Shown here: one piece after another, positions 34,701 to 43,665 of the stretch
Layout: every line of letters starts with the position of its first letter
Numbering within the stretch: the first letter of the stretch is position 1
DNA from: Parablautia sp. Marseille-Q6255
GTDB taxonomy: Bacteria > Bacillota > Clostridia > Lachnospirales > Lachnospiraceae
Length of the DNA: 64,000 bases
Assembly (NCBI RefSeq): GCF_951230155.1
Contig: NZ_CATNVD010000015.1
Coordinates: forward strand, 1 to 64,000
Direction: 5' to 3'
Program-made: the position numbers and the translations under genes
The notes under the pieces: generated by a model
The model's input: the letters and a program-made list of their open reading frames with translations, nothing else
Told to the model about the DNA's origin: nothing
The model's database searches: none

Positions 34701-37523
34701 TCGAAACAAAATCGTGGATTCTGTAGATGTCAAATAAATGCCCGGTTCCAAATTTTCTTTTGCAACAACGGTTACAGAATTGGCAACATACCAGGTATAT
34801 TCCGGATAAAGAAAATATGACATCTCATAAGTAACCGTATAGGTTCCTTCTTTGGCTACGTCAAACCCACCATCATCTGCCAGATTATTTACTTTAAATG
34901 TTTCCGGGTTGTAATCAATCAAAAGTCCGTAAATATCAAACTCCGAGTCATCTTTTAAAACCGTAAACTCCCTTCCTGAAACCGTTTCACCCCGATATTT
35001 TGGAACAATACCACCATACCCTTCATTTCTGTCCTGTGTTACAGAAGATGGCATCAGATTCTCCAACAAAGCAGAGCCTTGTGTTGCAAGGCTTCGATCA
35101 TCCGTATATTCAAAAGTTACAAACAAATTCCAGCTATAATTCTCCACATCTTTACGCGTACAGATATAGGGAACCTGAAATCTTTCTCCTACCGCTATGG
35201 TATGCTCCGGTATCTCATCTGCGCAGGAAACAGATACCCTCTCATCTTCCTGATATGGATTATATCCTGCAAAATCAAATTCGGTATCTCTGACCCAAAT
35301 TTTGTGTGTCTCAGAAACAGTAGAACCTTTTCCAGGATATGGACCATCTTCTTCCATACCAGCCATATCAGAACTTTCTTCCTCCATGAGATCACTCTCT
35401 TCGGTTTTAGACATTTCCATTTCTTCCGTCTTAGGCGGAGCTGCTACATAATCAGTTGTATACACCAGACCTTTATTTAACGGAATGCCTTCCAATCCTG
35501 TCATAGATACCTGTCCGCTAAACTTTGCCGCAGCTTCAGATGTCGTACCTGCAACCACATTGTAGTCTACGGTTGCCCCATAATTAGAAGAAGAAACACG
35601 AACGCCTTTTTCATTGCAGGAGCCGACGATCACTGCTTCTGTAACCGATCCAGGCATATAGTCTATAGCATCTGCTCCGTTATTTCCTGCTGCGCCTACA
35701 ACAATAATACCCATGGATATTGCTTTTTGGATTTCCGCCTCCAAAACTGCATTCATCAGGTTCCTTTTTGAGGATAAAGACAGATTGATAATTGAAGCAC
35801 CCTGTTCTATTGCATATTCCATTCCTGCAACAATTGCGGAAACCGTACCTCTCCCATCATTTCCCATCACTCTTATAGATAAAATCTCCGCATTGGGGTT
35901 TGCTCCAGTCATCGCAGAAACCATCTCGTTCCCATGAGCATGTCCTTCCAAGACATCATCAATTAAGGATACTCTGCCAATCACATTTTCAGATGCAGAA
36001 GCGCCGGTATCCAAAAGTGCAATTACCCTGTTTTTCCCATCGGGCAGAAAAACAGCGCCTTCCATCTCGGAAAGCGCTGTTACCGGATTGTATGCATTTT
36101 CTTTTGGAATTTCTTCTATCTCCATGTCCGATATATCAGAAGCAATTTCCAAAAAGGCATCTGGTTCTACTGCATCCACGATTTCTTTATAGTACACATA
36201 TGCAGCCATGCACCGTTCTACGGTCTCATACTCGATTAGATAAATATTTCCATAACTTCCAATCACAGCATCTGACGACAGGATGTTTTGAGGATCTGCG
36301 GTCATAACGAGAAGTCTTCTGGAGGAAAAATCTTCAATGCAAAGATTTTGGGGTACAATTTCTGATAGAATATCCTTTTCTTCCTGCGTGGGTTCTTTTT
36401 GTTGCGTTTCTTCCGGAAGTTTTTCCTTTTCTTCCTGCTCTTGGAGTTCATCCGATTTTTCCGGCGCAGCGGAAGGCTCCGTATTCTCCTTGGATTCTTC
36501 TGCCACTTTTTCCTTCCATCCAATGATGCACTTTTCAAATACATTCGTTGCGTTTTCCGGCGAAACAATTGCACTTGCCACTACCGTTTCTGCCTGATCG
36601 TTTAACAACGGAAACGTACCGGTAAGCATATCCCCTTTTGGAATATCCATTTCAATGTAGCGAGCGGTAAGCTTCTCTGCTTCTCTGGTTTCACAAAGAT
36701 AAGCAGAAGCGTTCCAAATATTGCCCTCTTGGTTTGTAATCATCACTGGAAAACTTCCATCCTCATTACAGGTTGGAAACGTTATTTCGTTGCAAGCTTC
36801 TGTAAGCAACTCCTCTGGTATCATTTTTCCATTCGTTTCACTTCCTTGGTAATCCCAGAAATAAATCCGAAGTTTCATATCCTCCTGCATAGGATTAAAC
36901 GCATCTACCTTTAGATTTTGAACGGTACCTGCCGCCTCTGGGTCTGGCACCTCATCACTTGATTCCAAAAGTTCCCGTGTAAGCGTTATCTCAACAAGTT
37001 CTGTCATCTGTATCTCTTCATGGTTTGACTCCGTATCGAAATCCTGCTTATCAGGCGCATCCATATCTGGTTCTTTCTGAAGAGTTTCTCCGATTTCTTC
37101 TTTTAATGATTCTGTGTCTTCTTCCTTTTCATCGGAGATCTCTCCCTCTATATCCGGTATTTCCTCTGTTTCCTTCTCCGGTGTCTGAGATTCTGCCTGT
37201 CCTACTATTTCCTGTGTTTGCTCTGTTTTCTCTTCCGTCTGTCCAGTCTCTGTAAAAGAATCGTTCCCTGGTTCTATTTCCGAAAATTCTGTTTTTGGCA
37301 GCTCTGGCTCGAAATCCTCTGTTTCTAACGGTTCCATACATTCTGTTTTCTGGGTTTCTGTTTCCGAAATCAGACCTTCTTCTATTTTAACAGTTTCTTT
37401 TTCCGCTTCACTCTCCACTTGTGGCGCAGTCGCATAAACTGCTAAGGTCGATGGCGATATTACTGACAACACCAGCGACATCAGAAGGGTAACGGAAATA
37501 AATTTTTCCAATTTCCATTTCAT
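31800..37523 (-). CDS. LPXTG adhesin with a subtilase (S8) domain and SpaA repeats
   Basis: A 1907-residue cell-wall protein. Signal peptide (FISVTLLMSLVLSVIS, cut near AVYA), then a long Glu/Thr-rich stretch (40-200). A subtilisin-like domain has Asp505 (ALLDTGAS), His530 (HGNEMVSAM) and Ser662 (AGTTSEAAAKFSG), with the oxyanion Asn in AAGNNG, so the triad is complete. A large unassigned region follows (about 720-1300), then about five SpaA/Cna_B domains. The end is the sorting signal LPQTGGFGG, a membrane helix and RKK. It abuts the class C sortase gene. Probably the tip or accessory pilin, with possible host- or self-processing activity. Confidence 0.88.
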   Translation of the reverse strand: MKWKLEKFISVTLLMSLVLSVISPSTLAVYATAPQVESEAEKETVKIEEGLISETETQKTECMEPLETEDFEPELPKTEFSEIEPGNDSFTETGQTEEKTEQTQEIVGQAESQTPEKETEEIPDIEGEISDEKEEDTESLKEEIGETLQKEPDMDAPDKQDFDTESNHEEIQMTELVEITLTRELLESSDEVPDPEAAGTVQNLKVDAFNPMQEDMKLRIYFWDYQGSETNGKMIPEELLTEACNEITFPTCNEDGSFPVMITNQEGNIWNASAYLCETREAEKLTARYIEMDIPKGDMLTGTFPLLNDQAETVVASAIVSPENATNVFEKCIIGWKEKVAEESKENTEPSAAPEKSDELQEQEEKEKLPEETQQKEPTQEEKDILSEIVPQNLCIEDFSSRRLLVMTADPQNILSSDAVIGSYGNIYLIEYETVERCMAAYVYYKEIVDAVEPDAFLEIASDISDMEIEEIPKENAYNPVTALSEMEGAVFLPDGKNRVIALLDTGASASENVIGRVSLIDDVLEGHAHGNEMVSAMTGANPNAEILSIRVMGNDGRGTVSAIVAGMEYAIEQGASIINLSLSSKRNLMNAVLEAEIQKAISMGIIVVGAAGNNGADAIDYMPGSVTEAVIVGSCNEKGVRVSSSNYGATVDYNVVAGTTSEAAAKFSGQVSMTGLEGIPLNKGLVYTTDYVAAPPKTEEMEMSKTEESDLMEEESSDMAGMEEDGPYPGKGSTVSETHKIWVRDTEFDFAGYNPYQEDERVSVSCADEIPEHTIAVGERFQVPYICTRKDVENYSWNLFVTFEYTDDRSLATQGSALLENLMPSSVTQDRNEGYGGIVPKYRGETVSGREFTVLKDDSEFDIYGLLIDYNPETFKVNNLADDGGFDVAKEGTYTVTYEMSYFLYPEYTWYVANSVTVVAKENLEPGIYLTSTESTILFRRETDSHFSGYGDLVKVGTEDLFTITCIDPEYDVKLTSSSKEMTTDCCMISDNGDGSRNLRVELPKDLNEAVIFSMYRPDYQSAKFFTGGGWASGDDFQLEELSISQLSDTDMEHLEDIALGKTEKDGDAYLETAATWSTVDSKKIKGQVTTGDANTTNHSYVSGSVGGCNTGTAQISQKRSEIDAWITEQGYDIDPEKLTNFNVNCASGHDYLGLWPHSSYDVTFRCYIQKRGEDYRLKIICSLHPGSDQHGNYQGFYGSKTYSSLTNGAKLRVYKRFAYPEFMEINPDKYGYLKTTFAIYPESAYNPTTKVLDTSVTPEGTIILNEKEDDTVYGDSDILDPGTYYVIETRRIAGCTQNTDIYGPVVITEKDSGVVKLHEKVNNADYDSMASNNWIYNYPMYFNGKLLTKVDDSGLPVEGAIYKVEYSTEGSDAFSPKRTWYFKTDKNGVLSYDHAHYVESFTDQGKTYQSDAIIENPKKTVPMLPFGFVRIKEVKPPSDVYELDLNTYMVELVAQKDAAGAYTIRKLAVKGDIPTSVDSLRYWKLKVEKASKASPEILNLKPYSLANATFGVFADSACTKRVQLYSDQKLTEKVADNVLRTNEEGKTPVYYLKAGVGTSTYYVKELTAPAGHQVAEKTVSVTVTMPADALKQKTASFTEGFSEPYDFMELDALVEKLSMHGKPIPGVVFKVCYYDDSTANAGQLKKTWYLKSDTKGKVYMDPKHVYQEDAAMKSDTFYTDPSSGKIILPIGGYVTIQEVKAPANYQIDDTIHGFATKKQKLTVKRLYNELVPGKIRIKKYDKTGTNPLAGVEFEIKFVKAAETDTGLAKPYKRLLKEGETKRFQTDKKGEIAFENLDHGTYEITEVKTVPGQTLLKDKITVKLPITMTKAEAEKYGNVDFKSAKEDSGYTGKWFFYDCLYEITNEPQFILPQTGGFGGWSYGFIGVALLALAGGILLFTRKKSTA

Positions 37524-38395
37524 TTAAGTAGTCCTCCTTTTCGACTTTTAAAAACAAAACGAATTCCCATAAATATAACAATTCCTAGCGTAAAAATTCC
37601 AATACTGATCAAGACATCTCTTTTATACTCCTGCATCCATTTTGATTCTACTGGTTGTGACGAAAATGCCTCGCTTGCCATATCCTCTGTGCGTTCTGTT
37701 CGTTTTCCTCTTACCAGCAATCGATGGGAATTTACACCATAAGGGGTACAAGTCACTAAGGTACACAAATCTTTTCCCGGTATAATAGCAAGTTCTTCTA
37801 AGTCAGATGGAAACACAGTTTTAATCTGATCCACTTCATAAGCCAGTGTCTCTCCACAAACGCTTAAAAAAAAGAGGTCTCCCACTTTCAATTCTGCAAG
37901 ATCTGTAAACAGCTTTGCATGGCTTAACCCAGTGTGCCCTGTAATTACACAGTGTGTGCTGGCACCACCTATGGGAAACGAGCTTTCTTTTAGATGCCCT
38001 GCGCCCGCCTCCAGCGTCTGCTCCGAGGTTCCGTGATAGATTGGCAGTGAAATATTAATTGACGGAATTTTGACAAACCCCATAACCCCATCTGCAGTCA
38101 TACAAAGGATAGAATCATAATGTTCCTCCAGACTTTCATCTCCTTCTTCCGAGAAAGGGTCGGACAATCTCACATAACCGCTTGCAAGCCTTTCATTGTA
38201 TTGCTTAGCCCGTTGCATCTGTAACTGCTTTTTGGAATCATCCACCGTTTCCGCTGTCTTCTCCACCAACCGGACCAACGAATCTGTCCGATGCTCAAAT
38301 ACATAGTTCGCAACATAAGGATATAAAATCAAACCAGCAGCGCTTAGGAAAAGCAGGAGCACCAGCAAAAATTTTGTGATGCTCCGTTTTTTCAT
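37520..38395 (-). CDS. class C (pilus-assembly) sortase
   Basis: A 291-residue membrane protein with an N-terminal helix (FLLVLLLFLSAAGLILYP) and a C-terminal helix (IFTLGIVIFMGIRF), the topology of class C sortases. The catalytic residues are His in ITGHTGL, Cys in LVTCTPYG and Arg in HRLLVRG. The lid motif DPF is present in RLSDPFSEEG. It lies between the pilin and the adhesin and overlaps both by a few bases, so it likely polymerises this pilus. I prefer the ATG at 38395 (AAAGAGG ahead) to a TTG at 38404. Confidence 0.93.
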   Translation of the reverse strand: MKKRSITKFLLVLLLFLSAAGLILYPYVANYVFEHRTDSLVRLVEKTAETVDDSKKQLQMQRAKQYNERLASGYVRLSDPFSEEGDESLEEHYDSILCMTADGVMGFVKIPSINISLPIYHGTSEQTLEAGAGHLKESSFPIGGASTHCVITGHTGLSHAKLFTDLAELKVGDLFFLSVCGETLAYEVDQIKTVFPSDLEELAIIPGKDLCTLVTCTPYGVNSHRLLVRGKRTERTEDMASEAFSSQPVESKWMQEYKRDVLISIGIFTLGIVIFMGIRFVFKSRKGGLLK

Positions 38396-38400
38396 CAAAC

Positions 38401-40263
38401 TCAAGCCTCTTTCTTAGATTTTTTTACCAGTATCACAACTCCTGCCAGCGCAACGGAACAGCCCGCAAGAGTAAAGAGAATCGTTCCATATCCGCCTGTC
38501 TGCGGCAGTTCAAATGTAGAAGTATTTACAACCGTCATATCTACACGTGCATTGGTTGAATTCACATCTTTCACCCCATCCACACTCATAGCTGTATTTT
38601 TACCATCTACCGTAGCACTTGCTCTCTCGCCGGCAGTTTCAATCATATGTTTATGTGCATTACCGGCAATATCTTTTGCATCGTAAAGTGTGGTACGTGA
38701 GGGAACAAACTCGTCTACCGTACATTTAATATCAATTGTAATCGGCTCCTTTAACAAGGAGTATCCAGCAGACGTATGGATTTCCGTTAATAGATAGGTA
38801 TTTGCTTCCAGACCATTGATGAGCAGCTTTCCAGTTCCATCCGGACTGAATATGGTGCCGTCCTCTTCTTTTGCTCCCTTACTTGCATCTGTCACATAAT
38901 ACAATCCGTCCTCTGCTTTTTTTGCAACGACATAATGGCCGTCTGTTTCATTTTTCAGGACAAACTGCACCTTCGTAGGATCTCCCTTTGTTTTGGTGTC
39001 TGTAAACTCTTTCTTGATATGCAGACCAAAGGTATATACGCGGCAGCGGTCTTCCAGCGTGTCCATATAATCCATACTGGTTCGTTTCCAGGTAAGGGTA
39101 ACGTCATTGGTATTACCGGCATCTCCCAGAACCGAAGTGGCATCTGAATTTATGGTTGCGGAATAAGAAACGACCAGCCAGCACTGGGAAAGTGTCGGAT
39201 CAATCTCTTTTAGCCCTTCCTGGGTCGGAGAAACCGTCATTTGGTTATAATCGCTGTTACTGCCAGTATAGGTTTCCTCAAACGCAGAACTTCCATGTTC
39301 CCATGTTTTAATCGCATTTGCCGTATGATTCATTCTGGCATCTGCCTCGTTATTATAAAAATAAATCGCAGCATCTTTATTATAGGTAAGCCCTTTATCC
39401 ATCTTGTCTACAAACGTGTACTGCGTTAAATATGTGGATTCTGATGTGATCTTAGGCAGGTGGCTGACAAAAATATAATCCATCACATCCCCTTGCGATC
39501 CGGTGGCAATATCCCCATACTCCGGCTTATCATACAACGTTGCATCATCATGCTGCCGTACCATCTTATCCAAATCTGGAATATTGGTCTGATTCTTGGG
39601 ATACACATTGACGTCATAGAACCAATTGTTCCCATCTTGATCTGTCATGGGAAGGGAAACAAAAAACGGATCTACCGTTGTATGCACATTTGCCGGAACC
39701 TTCGTTTCAAGAAACAGATAAAGACCTACGGAAAGCCCGGTGGCAGATGTAGTCCCATCTGCTTTTGTAAGGGGCATGCGCGTGGAACCGCTAGCCGATA
39801 CAATATAATTTTCCAAAATATTCTTTCCAGCCGTATTATCCGTAAGAGTATCTGCCATCGCTTGGTTCAGTTCATCTGACGTATGCTTATGATCCCCTCT
39901 TGTATCAGTGAGGTTCATAGCGGCTTCCAATGCCGGAGGAATATCATAGAGCACCTTTATGTTTCCATTTACACTTTCCGTATGGATGTCTCCTACTTTC
40001 GCATATGTAAATTCAACGCCTTCTATTACATAATCTTTCAATGTTGCTTCCGCTTGCGCATCTTGTTTTCCATTTGCCGTATACTGATAAATGTCAATCC
40101 CATCTTCTGTTGCTGCAGTCATATCATATTTATGAATTGTAACGGATGCACTTCTTGCGGTATCAATCAAATCATTTGGTGCTGCAGAAACGGATAATAC
40201 ACCAGAAGCCCCACATGCCACAGCTAATAATACTGCACTTAAATTTATCACAAATTTTCTCAT
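38401..40263 (-). CDS. major pilin (SpaA/FimA type) with LPQTG sorting signal
   Basis: A 620-residue pilin. Signal peptide (INLSAVLLAVACG, cut near VSAAP), then a pilin motif with the acceptor Lys in WFYDVNVYPKNQ, isopeptide-forming SpaA-type domains, and a C-terminal LPQTGGYGT, membrane helix and KKSKK tail. Presence of both the pilin motif and the sorting signal marks it as the backbone subunit joined by the class C sortase. ATG at 40263 has AAAGGAG ten bases ahead. An in-frame ATG at 40296, right after the upstream stop, is the alternative. Confidence 0.92.
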   Translation of the reverse strand: MRKFVINLSAVLLAVACGASGVLSVSAAPNDLIDTARSASVTIHKYDMTAATEDGIDIYQYTANGKQDAQAEATLKDYVIEGVEFTYAKVGDIHTESVNGNIKVLYDIPPALEAAMNLTDTRGDHKHTSDELNQAMADTLTDNTAGKNILENYIVSASGSTRMPLTKADGTTSATGLSVGLYLFLETKVPANVHTTVDPFFVSLPMTDQDGNNWFYDVNVYPKNQTNIPDLDKMVRQHDDATLYDKPEYGDIATGSQGDVMDYIFVSHLPKITSESTYLTQYTFVDKMDKGLTYNKDAAIYFYNNEADARMNHTANAIKTWEHGSSAFEETYTGSNSDYNQMTVSPTQEGLKEIDPTLSQCWLVVSYSATINSDATSVLGDAGNTNDVTLTWKRTSMDYMDTLEDRCRVYTFGLHIKKEFTDTKTKGDPTKVQFVLKNETDGHYVVAKKAEDGLYYVTDASKGAKEEDGTIFSPDGTGKLLINGLEANTYLLTEIHTSAGYSLLKEPITIDIKCTVDEFVPSRTTLYDAKDIAGNAHKHMIETAGERASATVDGKNTAMSVDGVKDVNSTNARVDMTVVNTSTFELPQTGGYGTILFTLAGCSVALAGVVILVKKSKKEA

Positions 40264-40299
40264 AAGCTTTAAGCTCCTTTCCAAATATTTTTTCATTAG

Positions 40300-41319
40300 T
40301 TACCTTTTCTTTTTCAGACGAAGGATAATAATTAATACGGTAACAAAAATGCAGATTACCGGAAGAAACACTCGGAGCAAGTCCTCTTTTTCGGCAAGTG
40401 TTTCCGTAAATCGGTTTTCCAAAACAATACCTTTTCCAGCAAGCTCTTTTTCGGCCAGTTTTTTTACGGTTACCCCTTGCTCCTTGAATTTTTTTGTGAC
40501 AGTCTTTTCTGTGTTTCCCTTTACTTCCCTCTCACAATAGATCACTAACCGGTACTCTGTTCCGGGCGACATATAAGGATAACAGGAAAAAAGCGTGACC
40601 ATATCTTTTCCTTCCTGAATATTCAAAATATCACATTCGCTCGCATGGATAATTTCCGTACCAGTTACCTGATAAGTCAGTTTTTCCCAAAGATTTCGGA
40701 TATGGATTTTGGAACCAATTTTTAACTGGTCGATATCACGGAAATAAGCACTTCCTTTCCAGCCTCTATGAGTCGCTATCACACAGTTTGTATTCCTCCC
40801 TCCTACTGGCATGCTTGTTTCTGTTAAAACAACAGCTCCACTACTCATATTTGATTCTGTCGCCCCGATAGCAAGCGGAAGCGATACGGAAATATCCGGA
40901 AGTTCAATATGCCCTACCACGCTGGAGCCATGATTCAACTCTTTTATATTTACTGGTGTTTGTCTAAAATTCCATGCATCTGTAATATCCTGGCCTTCTA
41001 AATATAAATGAGTATTGTATTCCTGTAATGCTTTCAAAAAATCCAAAGAACCGGAAGTAGATATTTCTTTATCTCCCACCTGTGCTTCCGATCCTACTTC
41101 AGCATTTTCTTTTCTTTGGAGTTTCCTGTCATCCCCTTCCTCTGTAAAAAGCGGTTCTGCAATCTGCTGGATTTCTCTTTGATTTCTCCATTCCCTGTAA
41201 TCTGGGTAAAGGAAAATAGCTATGCCCGTCACTAATATTAAGATTCCGATTACTGTTTTTGTGATTTTATTCCTCATACCTTTCTGTCTCTGAACCGCAT
41301 ACCGACGTTTTATTTTCAC
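40300..41319 (-). CDS. second class C-like sortase, without a lid motif
   Basis: A 339-residue sortase. N-terminal helix VIGILILVTGIAIFLYP and C-terminal helix VFLPVICIFVTVLIIIL. Catalytic His in VIATHRGW, Cys in TLFSCYPYM and Arg in YRLVIYCER. No DPW/DPF lid motif is visible before the catalytic domain, unlike its neighbour, so it may attach the pilus base or a specific subunit rather than polymerise. The start is a GTG at 41319 directly behind GGGGAG and overlapping the upstream stop; an ATG at 41277 is possible. Confidence 0.9.
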   Translation of the reverse strand: MKIKRRYAVQRQKGMRNKITKTVIGILILVTGIAIFLYPDYREWRNQREIQQIAEPLFTEEGDDRKLQRKENAEVGSEAQVGDKEISTSGSLDFLKALQEYNTHLYLEGQDITDAWNFRQTPVNIKELNHGSSVVGHIELPDISVSLPLAIGATESNMSSGAVVLTETSMPVGGRNTNCVIATHRGWKGSAYFRDIDQLKIGSKIHIRNLWEKLTYQVTGTEIIHASECDILNIQEGKDMVTLFSCYPYMSPGTEYRLVIYCEREVKGNTEKTVTKKFKEQGVTVKKLAEKELAGKGIVLENRFTETLAEKEDLLRVFLPVICIFVTVLIIILRLKKKR

Positions 41320-41840
41320 CTCCCCATACTATCTTTTATTTCCTGGTTATCTCTAATTTTCTCCAATCCCAAGAACGAACCTGTATCAAACATTGCATCT
41401 ACTTGTCGAATTCCTAGCAGGGTCTTGTTTTTTTCCCTGAAATAAAACCGATACCTCTTACCCTGTTCTACTGAAAGCTTTTTACTTAATAAAAGTTCTG
41501 TATACGATCCGTCCTTTTGGCAAACTTTCAGATTTTGAAACTGCCCCGGCATCCCTTTTTTTATTTCTTCCACAATCCCTGTTACCATTTCATATCGGCC
41601 TTTTACCGCATCCCGAAAGACCACCAAAGCCTGAATCCCAACTGCTACACTTAAAAAAACGGACCATACAAAAAATCCGGCGTTTTGCCATCGAATTCCA
41701 AAAAATATACCCGAAATCAGGAAAAAAAGAGACAGGATACCAAGTTTTTGTATCCTGTCTAAAAAAATAGTAGGTATGTTCTGCATACTTTCAAAATGTC
41801 TTCTTGCAACCGCTTTCTTATCCGACCTCTGGAATTTCAC
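41316..41840 (-). CDS. membrane protein of the pilus operon, unknown function
   Basis: About 174 residues with two membrane segments (LGILSLFFLISGIFFGI and FVWSVFLSVAVGIQAL) and a cytoplasmic C-terminal domain containing KRYRFYFREKNKTLLGIRQV. The start is unclear: GTG at 41840 behind GGAGG, or ATG at 41786. It is overlapped by the preceding gene and shares an ATGA-like junction with the sortase, so it belongs to the pilus operon. No family recognised. Confidence 0.65.
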   Translation of the reverse strand: MKFQRSDKKAVARRHFESMQNIPTIFLDRIQKLGILSLFFLISGIFFGIRWQNAGFFVWSVFLSVAVGIQALVVFRDAVKGRYEMVTGIVEEIKKGMPGQFQNLKVCQKDGSYTELLLSKKLSVEQGKRYRFYFREKNKTLLGIRQVDAMFDTGSFLGLEKIRDNQEIKDSMGR

Positions 41841-42444
41841 ATTTAATAGGTACCTCCTCAATATTTTTAAATAAAATCTGTTTTCTGATATACAGGATAC
41901 GAATGCTTTTTAAGAATTCCTGCTTTTTTCCTTTGCCTTCTAAGCGCTCCAGATGCTTTCGGACACTTCCTTCTGTTTCCAACATTTTTAAAAATTTTTC
42001 TTCCTGTTGTGTCAATATTTCTTTTTTAAATGCCCGCATAGAAAAACGCAATCCTTTCCCCATAGACATACTATTTAGAAAAACAGGAATCCGTTGTATA
42101 AAATGATAAGAAACACAGGTCATAATTCCAGAACATATCAATCTGTCAATTGCGGTCTTGGCTTGCTCCCCTTCCACAGCGGCGATTAAACCTCTTCGCT
42201 CTAACCGACGCAGGCAATACAAAACTTCTACTTCCTCCAGCTTTTTTGCATTTTCTCCAAAAGCAATCCGTAAAAGGCTTTCCACACGATTTCGAATTTC
42301 TTGCTCTTCGCAGAAGGCCCATAAGAGAGCACTCCATATTTCTGTTTCCATACCTGTTAAAATTTTTTCTTCTTCCATGATTCGAACACAAAATCGTCCA
42401 TCATAGGTGTTTTTTTTCACACCGATTGCCGTGTACCATTTCAT
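41818..42444 (-). CDS. unknown soluble protein of the pilus operon
   Basis: A 208-residue protein with a strong AGGAGG ribosome site. Helical, with CLRRLERRGLIAAVEGEQAK resembling a winged-helix hairpin, and a basic C-terminus (SIRILYIRKQILFKN). It may be a regulator, but no family is recognised. Lies between two membrane-protein genes in the pilus transcript. Confidence 0.65.
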   Translation of the reverse strand: MKWYTAIGVKKNTYDGRFCVRIMEEEKILTGMETEIWSALLWAFCEEQEIRNRVESLLRIAFGENAKKLEEVEVLYCLRRLERRGLIAAVEGEQAKTAIDRLICSGIMTCVSYHFIQRIPVFLNSMSMGKGLRFSMRAFKKEILTQQEEKFLKMLETEGSVRKHLERLEGKGKKQEFLKSIRILYIRKQILFKNIEEVPIKCEIPEVG

Positions 42445-42456
42445 AATCCTTTCCTC

Positions 42457-43110
42457 CTAAAATAGTTCCATAACTTCCATGATTTTAGGAAGTACATATC
42501 CAAGAGCCAAAGCTACGCCAAGACAGAAACTCACATTTGGTTTTCGCATGCTCCAGACAGTTTGATGCTTTGTTCCTATAATCCGTACCCGTCCAGGCAC
42601 ATTCCAGCAGAAAGTCCGGTAAAACTGTATGAATTTTTCTCTATCAAACCCAAAAGAACGGACACAGAAAATTCGTCTCTTTTGTTCTTCTTCATCCAAC
42701 AATATAAAGCTTTCCAGTTCCTCCTGTCGTTCTATCAGTACCACATAAAATTCCGGTATCCCGCGTCTAACCCCTTCTACGATTTTATCAATTTCATCAT
42801 AGAAAATACGGCAGGATTCATAATGTCCGTTTTTCTCCGGCTGGCAGACTGCAAGGCTGTCTTCATCCAACTCCAGATAACAGTATTGTGCTTCCATAAT
42901 TTTCTGGCTCATACGGATAATCTGCCGAATGAATAAACAAAATACTACTGCCAGTGCACTGCATATATAAATCCTATCCCAGGACTGTTTCTGATAAAGA
43001 AGATACAGGCAAATTCCTTCCGCTACGCTTATAAGCGCCACAAGAATGTCGTACCGCTCCCGAAGATCCATCAGCCTGTATACATCATCTTCCGTCGCTT
43101 GTAATCGCAA
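42457..43110 (-). CDS. membrane protein of unknown function
   Basis: A 217-residue protein starting at TTG 43110 with AGGGGTGG ahead. Two adjacent membrane segments (ILVALISVAEGICLYLLY and IYICSALAVVFCLFI) are followed by a soluble domain of about 110 residues (IFYDEIDKIVEGVRRGIPEF) and a C-terminal hydrophobic end. The layout recalls PH-like membrane-associated domains, unproven. Twelve bases ahead of the next gene. Confidence 0.65.
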   Translation of the reverse strand: MRLQATEDDVYRLMDLRERYDILVALISVAEGICLYLLYQKQSWDRIYICSALAVVFCLFIRQIIRMSQKIMEAQYCYLELDEDSLAVCQPEKNGHYESCRIFYDEIDKIVEGVRRGIPEFYVVLIERQEELESFILLDEEEQKRRIFCVRSFGFDREKFIQFYRTFCWNVPGRVRIIGTKHQTVWSMRKPNVSFCLGVALALGYVLPKIMEVMELF

Positions 43111-43125
43111 TGCTATCCACCCCTT

Positions 43126-43590
43126 CTATGCTGAATTCTGTTTCCTGGTTTCAAAATTGTGTCCCCCTTTCCTTAATCTTTGGTGCAGTTTCACAAATTC
43201 CGTGCATTCCCGAATGGTTTCTCCGCATAGATATTCGGAAAACATTCCGATATGCATATCTCTTTCCCTGAGATTCAACCGGTTCTGCAGCCAGATATAG
43301 GTGCTGTGCCTGGTCATATAGCCTTCTTTCCACAAAGCATCCAGTGCCCTATGAGCCTGTATCCGTTTATTCCGTAAATCACTGTTTGCTAGGGTGCCTT
43401 TGGGACGCATACTCTTTTCGTGCACCCCTACATAAGCATCACATTCAGGATAGCCGCTGCAGACATACAAATAGGAATTTGGATTCAGAGTATCCTTTCC
43501 ATACACGTAAGAAGCCGACCGAAGAACGGCTGTCCTTCGGCAATACGGACAGATCACAGGCTTTTGTCTTTCTTTATGTTTTCTTGCCAT
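43126..43590 (-). CDS. zinc-finger protein (DUF3268-like)
   Basis: A 154-residue protein. Two pairs of cysteines, VICPYCRRTAV (near residue 13) and YVCSGYPECDAYVGVH, form a zinc finger as in zinc-finger-containing DUF3268 proteins of conjugative elements. The C-terminal part (ALDALWKEGYMTRHSTYIWL) is helical. The ATG at 43590, with GGAGG six bases ahead, is the most likely start. Between the S1-domain gene and the membrane protein gene. Probably nucleic-acid binding. Confidence 0.78.
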   Translation of the reverse strand: MARKHKERQKPVICPYCRRTAVLRSASYVYGKDTLNPNSYLYVCSGYPECDAYVGVHEKSMRPKGTLANSDLRNKRIQAHRALDALWKEGYMTRHSTYIWLQNRLNLRERDMHIGMFSEYLCGETIRECTEFVKLHQRLRKGGHNFETRKQNSA

Positions 43591-43665
43591 ACACATCCTC
43601 CCTTCCTTTAATACCTGCATTTTATAAAATTCGCTTTTCCTGTGACAACAGTATTTTGAAATTTT

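Noticed and set aside
41804-42106. Plus-strand frames across the pilus and transfer genes
   Set aside because: They are antisense shadows of minus-strand genes, rich in Cys/Phe/His/Leu, with no ribosome sites or family motifs.
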